From positions 46,600,473-46,664,472 of the forward strand of contig CM055821.1 in assembly GCA_029582265.1 (NCBI GenBank): a stretch of 64,000 nt of DNA, read 5' to 3'. The position numbers and the translations under genes are program-made. Shown here piece after piece: positions 1 to 12,400 of this stretch. Positions within the stretch are counted from its first letter, which is position 1. The number at the start of each line of letters is the position of its first letter. Source of the DNA: Zoroaster sp. YZ-2022 (taxonomy: Eukaryota > Echinodermata > Asteroidea > Forcipulatida > Zoroasteridae). The notes under the pieces are model-generated. The model ran no database searches, was not told the origin of the DNA, and saw only the letters and a list, made by a program, of their open reading frames with translations.

Positions 1-88
1 CAGTGGTAGTGGTCATTGTGCTTGCTTTACTACTGAAGGATTTTAGAGGATTTAGGTTATGTAAGCAAGTGGGCCTAGGGAGTTAGGG
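1..88 (+). mobile_element. MITE family A, 3' end only
   Basis: The window opens inside a family A element. The stretch with AAGGATTTTAGAGGATTTAG and the terminus GGGAGTTAGGG followed by TTAA (89-92) match the right ends of the complete copies at 39231-39528 and 10334-12142. The left end lies before the window. It sits in a DDHD1 intron. Confidence 0.8.
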
Positions 89-338
89 TTAAACCAATTT
101 TCTCATTATAAATATCTCATTTCAGAGTATATGTTTCCTTTCTAAAAGGAAATTATCAATGTTCTGTTTCAAATATAAATTGACGATAAAATAACAAAAA
201 CACGGGTGATACATCTTGAACAATATTAATGAGTAGAATATTGAATATGGTATAAATTTGTTGGTGTGTATTTCTATAATGGTTTTTCCCTGGATACAAC
301 GTGTATTTGATATATAATTGATGGATTGTTTTCCTCAG

Positions 339-486
339 CTTCTACTAGTGGTTATCGTATCGTCCGCGGTTACCACGAGGAATCAACTCTAGATGACAAA
401 CCACCTCCTATCAGTCATCTTGTGTTTGTCGTCCACGGTGTTGGTCAGATTATGGACCGGAGTAATATCATCAAAAGCTGCTCGGA
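339..486 (+). CDS. DDHD1: DDHD1 exon with VVHGVGQ
   Basis: The acceptor is TTTTCCTCAG and the donor is GTGAGT. It carries two leading bases and ends with two bases of a codon completed in the next exon as Asp. It encodes the conserved HLVFVVHGVGQ segment and the following IIKSC. Confidence 0.9.
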
Positions 487-3400
487 GTGAGTTCATTGTC
501 TCAGTTAATTAGACAAATTAAATTATTTGGTTGCTCTGAAGTCATGAACAACAACAAAAAAACGATGCAAACATCAAAATTGCTGAAAGCCGTTGTGAAA
601 AACCATGCATTCAGTAACTAGTCAGGTGCTTGCAGGGAACAAGTTTTTTTTTCCAAAGTATCCCACAGCAAACTGTTTAGGCAAAAACATTTGTGTTGAC
701 AAACCACCTCCATTGTGTCCGATCTGGTTCCTCCTATCAGCGTGTTTAAGCGGGAAACCAGGCTTTCTGCTTGTTCTCACCCATACACTCTAGTTTTGCC
801 GAGATGTAGAACAAAGAGCTATTCCAACAGCTTTTTTCCACGTACTGCATCTCTTTGGAACTCCTTGCCTGATGCATGTTTCCCTCCATCCTACAATCTA
901 GACGGCTTTAAGAGGAATATCAATTCCTACCTTCAGTCCCCCTGAGTTATTTTCATCTTTTATGTTTCTCTTCTTGTAGCCCCTTACCAAGAGTGGCTTT
1001 TAGCCTTGTTTGGGGCGAACTTGCATTAAAAAAAAACAAAAAAATGCTAATTTTGAAGAGTAATTCTTTATGTTTGTGTAGCAAATTTTACAAAGCAGTT
1101 GGCTGTGCGATAGAAACAAAATCATTCTCCCTTTGAGTGTCACAGTAATTTATTTTTATGCATATTTGCTCCAAACAAGGCTAAAAGCCACTCAAGGTAC
1201 AGGGCTACAATAGAAGAAAAATAAAAAGTAAATACTCAGAGGAGTTGAATGTGGGAATTAAGATTCCTCTTGAAACAGGATAGATCGTAGGATGGAGGGA
1301 AACATGCACCAGGCAAGGAATTCCAAAGAGATGCTGCACGTGTGACAACTGACTAAAATTCTTCAATACATTTACAAAACTCCCACTTCTCCCACTTCTT
1401 CCAGTTTAAGAAAAGGAAGTGAGAAGACTATCAACAAGCACTTCCCTGACCTGAAGGATCCAGCGTGCACCAAGCGCGTAGAGTTCCTCCCAGTAGAATG
1501 GCGTTCCTCACTCTCGCTAGACAGTGGTGTCGTCGCGGCAATAACCCCACAGAAGCTGAAGGGATTACGTCATGTGCTCAATAGTACTGGTATGGATATA
1601 CTGTACTATACAAGCCCATTGTATAGATCAGAGGTAAGATGAATAATAATAAGGGAATCCTCCTACTACTACAAGGGTCAAAATCAGTCAAAATGTCGAT
1701 ATACTTGCTACGGTATATCTAGTGCACTGAAAAGTCAAACACTGTCAAATCTTATGTGTAGTAAGTACATTTACAGGTCAAATTGAGTCGACTATTTTTG
1801 ACTGGAAAAAACATTGTCTGGTATTGTTCAGGGTGGTCAAACTGACAGTAAAAACCAGTCAAAAATGCCCCAGTTTGCACATTTGGGTCAACAGTGAAAA
1901 CAGGCAGTTGACTGATGTTGACCTCTATAGCTACTTGCCACTGTTGACCCAAATATGCACGCAGGGGCATTTTTTACTGGTTTTTACTGTCATTTTGACC
2001 ACCCTGAACAATACCAGACAATGCTTGTACCAGTCAAAAACAGTTGACTGATTTTTAACCTGTAAATGTACTTACTACACGTAAGGTTTGACAGTGTTTG
2101 ACTTTTAAGTGCACGAGATATACCTTGGCAAGTATATCAACATTTTGACTGATTTTGACCCTTGTAGTATTAGGGGGGTTAATACAAATTATGATAATAA
2201 TAAAATTGTATATAGCACCAATACCCCCCCCCCCAAATAAGACACTACAATGATACAAATAAAGAGGAAGGAGACTAATATTGCCTTTTTCAGATTGTTA
2301 AAGGTCTCCACACCCAGATGTGTCGCCTGTACTCTATATTCTGTTCCCGTAACCCTGGTTTTGAGCCAAATGGAGGAAAAGTGTCCATCTTTGCTCACTC
2401 TCTAGGCTGTGTGATAGTGTACGACATACTGACTGGTTGGAACCCTATCCACCTCTATGATCAGTACCTTAATAACGAGCAAGGGAGCCACCCCGATCTG
2501 GACTCTGTGAGTCCTAACCACCAGGAATTGGCTGCGGAACTAAATTACGCTCGGAAAAAGTATGCCATTAGGTTTCCTCTCATCTGTCTTTTTCTGAATT
2601 TCAGACACTGACAGATATCTTATTGTAAGAAAAAATATTGTTTTATAATGAATTAATTCAAAGCTTTTCACTTTTAGTATTATAGAGAATTAGCTTTTGC
2701 AAACTGCTTACCAACCTAAAGGACCTGTAGTATAAATGCAAAATAATGGTTATTGGCCTTATGTCACTTTTAGTGTTCACGGACATGACTTTGTTTCAAG
2801 GCAAATGCTTCTGTTCTTCTTTTGAAAGATCATAACAAATTGATTCATTTTAAAAAGGAGTGTACGCCTTTGGTAGTTAGCTGATTTATAATCTAAAATC
2901 TTTCTTGATGCAAAGTTGGTGAAGGTATCAAACATCCTGATAAATTATTTCGTCTGACATGCCGTCACTTTTGAGAAAAATGAAATATATTACACACTTT
3001 AATGGATCTATTTTCCACACTAGAATTGATGCACAATAATCTGAATGCATTTTCGCTTTTTTTTCTCATTTTATGACTCGATGAAATGAGGTGAAACTTT
3101 CCAGTGTTAATTTCTGTACATATCTCTCTTCATTCTTATAAAGTATGTAAACCAAAATTATTCAGAAGATCATGGGGTACCTATCTGTCCTAGACATCCT
3201 GTTTATGTGTATCCCTGATAGAATTGGTAAATTCAAAATATAATGAAACGGAAGACACCCCCCTTCCACCTGATCCACCATTATTTGTTAGTAGCCTCAT
3301 GATCATGATAATTGCTTGTTACCAACAGAGTGGCTGAGCTTGAGGACAGACTACTAGCCACCAACCAAGTTGCTGTGAGCATCAAGTCTCCCAAACTAGA

Positions 3401-6400
3401 TTTTCACGTAAGTCCTCAACCTTCCATATACGTTCAGTTTTAGCATTGCTGTAAAATACACTGTTCCAGCCCATCAATCAAACGACACGGATTAACCAAT
3501 AGGATTAAGCCTTTCTATGTGGTGTGCCATGGTCGAGCGGATTAGTGCATCAAATTTGTATTCTGATGGCTGAGTCGTCAGAATGTGGGTTCGAATCCAG
3601 ACCGCGACCGTGCTGCTTGTGTCCTTGAGCAAGACACTTTACCATAATTGCTTCTCTCCACCCAGGTGTAAATGGGTACCTGTGAGGGCAGAGTTGGTTG
3701 TTGTGTTTGATTAGCCCTATATGTGCCAAAAATGGCAGCAATTGAGCTGTATACTCCCCAGGGAGCTGAGATGGTTTCAGGAATGATTTATGAGCCTGAT
3801 GAGCAGGGGTAATAATGTAATGCGCCTTGAGCACCAATTTGGTGGATATGTGCACTATATAAGTCCACATTATTATTATTTTTATTATTATTTCTATGAC
3901 AATTGTTACTAGGTAGGTCAAGTGCGTAAACGCAAGTGGCGTGACCAAGCTTTGGTAAGGGTGGGCAGGTACTATTGCCATAACTAGAATGCTCTACAGG
4001 AGGGCCTTGCATTGTAATCCCAGCTGCCCTTATCACCAAGTCTTTATGTCATTGTGAGAAAAATTCATCTAGGATTGAAGCATTTATGTCCCTTATTTTG
4101 CAGATGTTTTACTTTTACAGGTCACTGCATTTGGTATATTAATTTTAACATTGTAATTTTAAACTTAGCTTAAATTTTTAGCTTTCTTAGCTATATTTAG
4201 CATAGGGCCATGGGCAATTATAAAATGAAATGTTTCCTTTTATGAGGTTCTTTATCAGCAGACCTCTTCAGTATTGATTAATAATATATTTTAGATTAAC
4301 TCAGTGATTTCACACATGATAAGGTCATATTATCGTTGCTGCTGCATAAATGAGCCAGTAATTTGTAGTCACTGTGTTCATCTTAAACTAGGACATCAAT
4401 TCCATGCCCTGTTGAAAGTCTACTCCGATCGTGATGATACTGCCCTTTTAATTTTTGCTATACATTTGACTAATATCTAAATATTACAATGCAGAAACTG
4501 ACATCAGCTTTATTTTAACAGCAATTTCCTTTTTAATCAGATTATTCCAATTTAACTTGAGAAAAGGAAAACGGATACTATAAAATGACACAATTCACAA
4601 AATAGTAGTGTAAAGCATGGTTCTGCAATAATTAAGTCACAAAATAAATATATAGTTCTTCCCGTCATAAATAAATTTTCGCACCTAATTACAAACAGTG
4701 AAATATCTGATTATAAGGTATTTGGTTTGCTTTGCTATGTTGCCTGAAATTGCTGGTTAAATAATGACAAACATGGGAAATACATCTTTATAAGATTTAT
4801 GTTTGTTTTTGGTGTCTGAGTTGTTTTATCCTTTCATCTTCTGAGTAGTAATTTTAATTTGATTATTTCAAATTTTCTATTTAGCTTGATAGTTTCTTTT
4901 GTGTGGGCTCTCCTTTGGCCGTCTTCCTGGTGATGAGAGGTTTCCGTGCTCAAGGAAGTGGATCCATAAGCCACATCATTCCCAAATCAATCTGCAAACA
5001 GATCTTCAATATTTACCATCCTGCTGATCCTATTGTAAGTCGTCTTTCATTTTGTCAGTCCTGTGGTTTCTCAGGATTTTTCCTGATTTTACAAATCTCC
5101 CTTTTCCTCAACATTTTCTTGAAAGATGAGAAGTAGCCACCAAGGAAAGAAAGAAGTAGCCTCTAATTTCTTGTTTGTTGGGATGTGGAGAGTCTGTAAA
5201 TCCTCCAAAATTAAACATCCAGGAGGTTCAGGGGACTTTGTCCTCTAGACCAAAGGGAGACCCAGGCGTACTACACACAGGAGGTTCAGTGGGCTTTGTC
5301 CTCTAGACCAAAGGGAGACCCAGGCTCACTACCCACAGGAGGTTCAGTGGGCTTTGTCCTCTAGACCAAAGGGAGACCCAGGCCTGCTACCCACAGGAGG
5401 TTCAGGGGGCTTTGTCCTCTAGACCAAAGGGAGACCCAGGCTCACTACCCACAGGAGGTTCAGTGGGCTTTGTCCTCTAGACCAAAGGGAGACCCAGGCC
5501 TGCTACCCACAGGAGGTTCAGGGGGCTTTGTCCTCTGACCAAAGGGAGACCCAGGCTCACTACCCACAGGAGGTTCAGTGGGCTTTGTCCTCTAGACCAA
5601 AGGGAGACCCAGGCCTGCTACCCACAGGAGGTTCAGGGGGCTTTGTCCTCTAGACCAAAGGGAGACCCAGGCTCACTACCCACAGGAGGTTCAGTGGGCT
5701 TTGTCCTCTAGACCAAAGGGAGACCCAGGCCTGCTACCCACAGGAGGTTCAGGGGGCTTTGTCCTCTAGACCAAAGGGAGACCCAGGCTCACTACCCACA
5801 GGAGGTTCAGTGGGCTTTGTCCTCTAGACCAAAGGGAGACCCGGGCTCACTACCCACAGGAGGTTCAGGGGGCTTTGTCCTCTAGACCAAAGGGAGACCC
5901 AGGCTCACTACCCACAGGAGGTTCAGTGGGCTTTGTCCTCTAGACCAAAGGGAGACCCGGGCCTACTACCCATTTTTCAGGATTATTTATTTTTGTCAAA
6001 TCACACCCCAGATTTTGGATAGAAGATTCTGTTTAAGGCACTATACATTAAAGTGGTAATCTCGGGAAAACATTGGTGTATAGTTGACGATCAAACATCA
6101 CTTGAAATATTTCTGTCTCGGGTGCTATCATATAATTAGTGAAATAATTCCGAAATAAATTTCTGTCATCCGAAACAGAAGTTCCATGTTGGGATGAATA
6201 AGAACAATCTGAATACATGTTTCAGTAGTTTCTTTGTTAACGACATAATGTAATAATCCGAGACAGGTTGGTGTGGATATGTTTACAGACATTTTACAGA
6301 AAGTAAATCTGCTCAGAGCACATCCTAGCTCTCTACCAGTGAAATTGCACCCAATGTCTTGATAATAGCCACTTTGGCGTCAAGTGAGTGTTGTTCGTAC

Positions 6401-9400
6401 ACTTTATGCGCATGTTATAATGCTACACGCCTGTTTACTTCTCCCAGCCAGTCACCATAACATACTGTCGCTGCCTTATTAATCAAAAGGTATCTAACAA
6501 AATGTGCCCTCAACAGCTCATGCACAGTGCGGAAAGGGGCTTAAAGGGGCTTAAAGGGGCAGTATCGTCACGATCAATAGGGCATGGAATCTGAGTGCTA
6601 TTTTTCGATTAACTGAGTGACTGCCATAATACCTCACATGATAAGGTCATATTACCATTGCTGCTGCATAAATGAGCTAGTAATATTCAGTCACTGTGTT
6701 CATCTTAAACGAGGCCACCGATTCCATGCCCTGTTGAAAGTCTGCTCTGATTCCGACAAAACTGCCCCTCTAAAGTTGTTGGTCCTGATCTCGGATAGAA
6801 ATTAGCTGTAGATAGTGGCCTCACATCTTAGCGGCTTACATCTTAACCATCTCTTCATGTTATTATCTTTGCTCATTAGGCGTACCGTCTTGAGCCTCTC
6901 ATGCTGAAACACTATGCCACCGTCAACCCCTTACCCATCCATCGAACAGACTCACCCAAACAGACCCCATATGACCAAATGAAAGACACAGCGCTCCCCA
7001 TGAGTCGTACCGCAGGAGAAGAGATGGTTGTTTCAGAGACAGGGGCTTCATATGCAGTAGTAACTTCATCTGCAGCAGGTGCTAACGCAAAACCTCCAAT
7101 GAGTCGAACCACGTCTTTCACGGGTATGTTCAGTTTTCTTCAGGACTGTGATTCCCCAGGATTTTTCCTGATTTCAGGATTTTTTACAAATCTCCCTTTG
7201 CCTCAAAAGAAGTAGCCACATAGGAAAGAAAGAAGTAAACTGTATTGTGTCCAAACGTCTAGTTTCTTGTTTGTGGGGATGTGGAGAGTCTGTAAATCCT
7301 CCAAAATTACACATCCAGGAGGTTCAGGGGGCTTTGTCCTCTAGACCAAAGGGAGACGCAGGCCTGCTACCCACAGGAGGTTCAGGGGGGGCTTTGGCCT
7401 CTAGACCAAAGGGAGACGCAGGCCAGCTACCCACAGGAGGTTCAGGGGGCTCTGTCCTCTAGACCAAAGGGAGACCCAGGCCTGCTACCCACAGGAGGTT
7501 CAGGGAGCTCTGTCCTCTAGACCAAAGGGAGACCCAGGCCAGCTACCCACAGGAGGTTCAGGGGGCTCTGTCCTCTAGACCAAAGGGAGAGACCCTGGTC
7601 CGCTATCCATTTTTCAACATTATGATGTCCAGTGCTTAAGATGTACAGTTCTGTGACTCACATTTTTGCCTGAAGTATGAACCAGCCTCTACTCCTTGGA
7701 ATGTCGTGGATGAACAGTCTAGTTTATAGGACTCAAGTTCTGGTGTTGTCAGAATGTCGGTTTGAATCCCGGCCTGGCTGGTCGCGGCGCTTGTGTCCTT
7801 GAGCAAAACACTTAACCATAATTGTTTCATCCTTCGGATGGGACATTAACCCTAACCATCCTCAATCCTCCAAAATCCTCCTTGCAGTTTTGGAGGATTT
7901 TGGAGGATTGAGGATGAATGGTGATTGAAGCATATGAGGATTTTGGAGGATTGATGATGAATGGTGTTTGAAAAACATGAGGAATTTGGAGGATTGAGGA
8001 TGAATGGTGTTTGAAAAACATGAGGATTTTGGAGGACTGGTGTGGTAGGAGTTGCTGGAATGTGGTACTATTTAATTTTCATTTTTCTCACTCGGCAAGG
8101 TAAGTACTGGTACTCCATCTGTTTCACAGTGCTGTACATGCAGCCAGTACTAGTAGTACTACCCTGCCAGACGCATCAGATTGCATCGTTTGTCAAAGTG
8201 ACTTGGCTGCAGAGTGCAGCAAGATCCATCTGGTCACAAATCTCAAGGCCGAACTGCCTCAGAGTCTGTGGTCACCCAACGCAGCAGGATACAACTCTGG
8301 CATTGTTCAATGGGACCAGCTCTCAATAGCCTCAGACTTGGCTGCTTATGCACTGGTGTTGACAGCTGAATGCATCAAAGTGCACCAGACTTTTCCACCT
8401 GATGCACTGTGCTGCGTCTGGCAGGGTTAGGGTTACTAATGCACAGTGGTAGTCTGTCTATGTACACTAGGTCACACATGTGTGACCTAGTATACCAGTA
8501 CACCAGTACACAGTATACCAGTACACAAACAGACCTTACACTGTGTACCATTGTTTCAAGGACAAGTCTCCCATTGTTTATAGTTATTACTGGTCATAAA
8601 CAAGGTACTCCCCTTACTGCACTGTGTCCTGACCTAAGCTCATATTTCATATTGGGTAGTTGTAAACCCAGCACTGTTTTTATGGTTGCAGGATTTTGGA
8701 GGATTGAGGAGGTGAGCACCACTTATTTTGAACATAGTGCAAAATTTTGGAGGATTTTGGAGGATTGAGGATGAATGCATTTTTTGGGGTAGGGCAATCG
8801 AAGGATTTTGAAGGATTGAGGATGGTACCCAGCAACTAGGGTCTAGTGCATTAGAGTTAAGCCGTAGGTCCTGTGTACTAGATTATTAACCCTCCTACTA
8901 CTACAAGGGTCAAAATCAGTCAAAATTTTGAATTACTTGACAAGATATATCTAGTGCACTTAAAAGTCAAATCTTACGTGTAGTAAGTACATTTTACAGG
9001 TCAAAATGAGTCAACCGTTTTTGTCTGGTATTGGTGAGGGTGGTCAAAATTACAGTAAAAACCAGTCAAAAATGCCCCTGTGTGCACATTTGGGTCAACA
9101 GTCAAAACAGGCAGTTGACTGGTTTTGTAGCTACTTCCCACTAAAGGCAGCAATAGTAGGAGGGTTAAAGTACTGCACGTAAAAGAACCCAGAACACTTA
9201 TCGTGGAAGAGTAGGGGTTTACCCCGGTGTTTCTGGTTCACATAGCAAGCGCCCTTGTTTACAGGTTTCCTCGGGCTTCCAAGCTACATTGCTTAAGTGT
9301 GGTTTTGAGGGATAATAATAATGAGGGATAATAATACAATAATAATACTCTTGTCTTGTCTGTAGAAGGAATAGGAGGATTCCTAGCCAGATTTTCCCGG

Positions 9401-12400
9401 TCTGAAGAATGTAACCCAGACTTTGATGCTCTTGAGGATCTACAAAGAGCGGTGGATAGATTTGATGAGGATGCTGTGAGCATTCAGGCAGGCATCTCAT
9501 CAGAGTTGGATAGTGTGGGTAAGTAGCATGGCAATTGTTCATTGTTTGTGTAACAGGTCTGTGTTTTCTCCAGATTCATTCCTGATTTCGGGTCTTAACA
9601 AATCTTCCCCTCTCTCCAGTCTAGTTTCTGGAAAACAAAGAAAAAGGTAGCCCAATTTGTGTCAGCAACCAATATTATACTGTTTTTGATGCAGAGCCTG
9701 TAAATTGTATTTTTTATTGTTTTTATTTACTGTAAGTGTAAGGGGTTACATATGCGATATGTCATCCACCATTTAAGCAAGATTACATTTGTTGATGTTT
9801 TTCTTAAACTTAAATAGATCGTAAGTTGGTGGAAAGCAATCAGTTGGAAGGGCGTTCCATTTTGGGAGTTTATACAGTAATAAATTCATGGGGGTTCAGC
9901 CCTCTGGACCTATGCACACAATCGGACCCACAAGCTGTATTTTGAAATGTTTTACTTTTATCCAGTTAAATTTAATTGTTTTCATTTCATAGACTTTGCA
10001 TGTCTTACTTTTTCATTTATCTCCTGTCTGTATTCTCATAATTATTTTCTCTTTGACCCTCAACTCTCAGGGTTTATGTCTCTCTGTTTCTTCTCTCCTA
10101 CACCCCCTCCCAAAATGTCCATAAAATATCTGTCCAAACAAGTTATTTTCTCTCATAATGGTACTTCTTCCATATGCTTTTAATTGATTTCAGGCATGAC
10201 CTCCTTGTTTTTTTTAAATTCTGGCCATCCCCCCCAAAATCGATGATGATACCAGCATCCGGCTGTTACAATAATGACAATGGACAGTGGTTTCTGCTGA
10301 CTCTGGCATGGATATCCCTAGCACATACATTAACCCTAACCCTCCCAAATCCCCCAAAATCCTCTTTGCCAAAGTGAGGGGTTTTGAAGGATTGAGGTTA
10401 CATGCTACATGTTCTTTGCAAAAGTGGAGGATTTTGGAGGATTGAGGTTATTAGGCATACTTGCCTTTCCATGGTACATGTACATCCATGTTTGTTGTAG
10501 TGATTGCAAGGTCAGTGCTTGGGTCAGTGGACACTGTTTATTGCTCCATGCATGCAGGGAGGGTCCCTGGCCATGTACGTATCACAGATTAGAAACACAT
10601 GTGTGCATACATGTCATGTGCTTGCTTTACTACTGAAGGATTTTGGAGGATTCAGGTTATGTGTAAGCAAATGGTCCTAGGGAGTTAGGAAGTATTCAGG
10701 TTATGTGTAAGCAAATGGGCCTAGGGAGTTAGGAAGTATTCAGGTTATGTGTAAGCAAATGGGCCTAGGGAGTTAGGAAGGATTCAGGTTATGTGTAAGC
10801 AAATGGGCCTAGGGAGTTAGGAAGGATTCAGGTTATGTGTAAGCAAATGGGCCTAGGGAGTTAGGAAGTATTCAGGTTATGTGTAAGCAAATGGGCCTAG
10901 GGAGTTAGGAAGTATTCAGGTTATGTGTAAGCAAATGGGCCTAGGGAGTTAGGAAGGATTCAGGTTATGTGTAAGCAAATGGGCCTAGGGAGTTAGGAAG
11001 GATTCAGGTTATGTGTAAGCAAATGGGCCTAGGGAGTTAGGAAGTATTCAGGTTATGTGTAAGCAAATGGGCCTAGGGAGTTAGGAAGGATTCAGGTTAT
11101 GTGTAAGCAAATGGGCCTAGGGAGTTAGGAAGGATTCAGGTTATGTGTAAGCAAATGGGCCTAGGGAGTTAGGAAGGATTCAGGTTATGTGTAAGCAAAT
11201 GGGCCTAGGGAATTAGGAAGGATTCAGGTTATGTGTAAGCAAATGGGCCTAGGGAGTTAGGAAGGATTCAGGTTATGTGTAAGCAAATGGGCCTAGGGAG
11301 TTAGGAAGGATTCAGGTTATGTGTAAGCAAATGGGCCTAGGGAGTTAGGAAGTATTCAGGTTATGTGTAAGCAAATGGGCCTAGGGAGTTAGGAAGGATT
11401 CAGGTTATGTGTAAGCAAATGGGCCTAGGGAGTTAGGAAGGATTCAGGTTATGTGTAAGCAAATGGGCCTAGGGAGTTAGGAAGGATTCAGGTTATGTGT
11501 AAGCAAATGGGCCTAGGGAGTTAGGAAGGATTCAGGTTATGTGTAAGCAAATGGGCCTAGGGAGTTAGGAAGGATTCAGGTTATGTGTAAGCAAATGGGC
11601 CTAGGGAGTTAGGAAGGATTCAGGTTATGTGTAAGCAAATGGGCCTAGGGAATTAGGAAGGATTCAGGTTATGTGTAAGCAAATGGGCCTAGGGAGTTAG
11701 GAAGGATTCAGGTTATGTGTAAGCAAATGGGCCTAGGGAGTTAGGAAGGATTCAGGTTATGTGTAAGCAAATGGGCCTAGGGAGTTAGGAAGGATTCAGG
11801 TTATGTGTAAGCAAATGGGCCTAGGGAGTTAGGAAGGATTCAGGTTATGTGTAAGCAAATGGGCCTAGGGAGTTAGGAAGGATTCAGGTTATGTGTAAGC
11901 AAATGGGCCTAGGGAGTTAGGAAGGATTCAGGTTATGTGTAAGCAAATGGGCCTAGGGAGTTAGGAAGGATTCAGGTTATGTGTAAGCAAATGGGCCTAG
12001 GGAGTTAGGAAGGATTCAGGTTATGTGTAAGCAAATGGGCCTAGGGAGTTAGGAAGGATTCAGGTTATGTGTAAGCAAATGGGCCTAGGGAGTTAGGAAG
12101 GATTCAGGTTATGTGTAAGCAAATGGGCCTAGGGAGTTAGGGTTAAAGGAAGAACATAGTCTGGCTCCACAATTATACATATATAAAACATAAACATGCA
12201 GGAAACATATGCCATGCGTGTGTGTTAACATGTACGTATACCATGTAGTGTGAAAAAACATCACTTCCTACATAAGCATACCTGCCAACTATTACAAATT
12301 TTTTCAGGAATTACGAAAGTACAAATTAATTTACACATGTATGTAGTAGGTTTTTGTTTAATTTATTTGCAGTTGGTCATCTTGACCATCATTATTGTTT

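Larger units (their letters stand above)
7850..8856. mobile_element. MITE family A, 1007-bp copy inserted in a SINE at TTAA
   Basis: TTAA flanks lie at 7846-7849 and 8857-8860. The left end is CCCTAACC; the right end ATTAGAG is a worn GTTAGGG. The interior is full of GGATTTTGGAGGATTGAGG. It contains a 43-bp tandem repeat (7898-8040) and a separate inverted-repeat element (8161-8427). Confidence 0.85.
7703..9330 (+). mobile_element. tRNA-derived SINE variant C, split by two TTAA MITEs
   Basis: SINE pieces are 7703-7849, 8857-8889 and 9165-9330. Joined, they parallel the uninterrupted minus-strand copy at 53470-53817: tRNA-like head with B box GGTTTGAATCCC, then CCTTGAGCAAAACACTTAACC, GTGTACTAGATTATTAA, TAAAAGAACCCAGAACA and TTTACAGGTTTCCTCGGGCT. 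The gaps are exactly the two MITEs listed next. Confidence 0.88.

Noticed and set aside
698..712. Exon duplication, since TGACAAACCACCTCC occurs in the 339 exon and before the retrotransposon fragment
   Set aside because: The match is only 15 bases and the flanks differ; chance or a tiny duplication cannot be told apart.
7850..7862. CCCTAACC / GGTTAGGG ends as internal telomere repeats
   Set aside because: Only one or two TTAGGG-like hexamers occur, always at the boundary of family A elements next to TTAA; they are transposon ends.
10649..12140. CRISPR-like look of a regular 44-bp array
   Set aside because: The units are contiguous with no unique spacers, the genome is animal, and the unit comes from the end of a known MITE.
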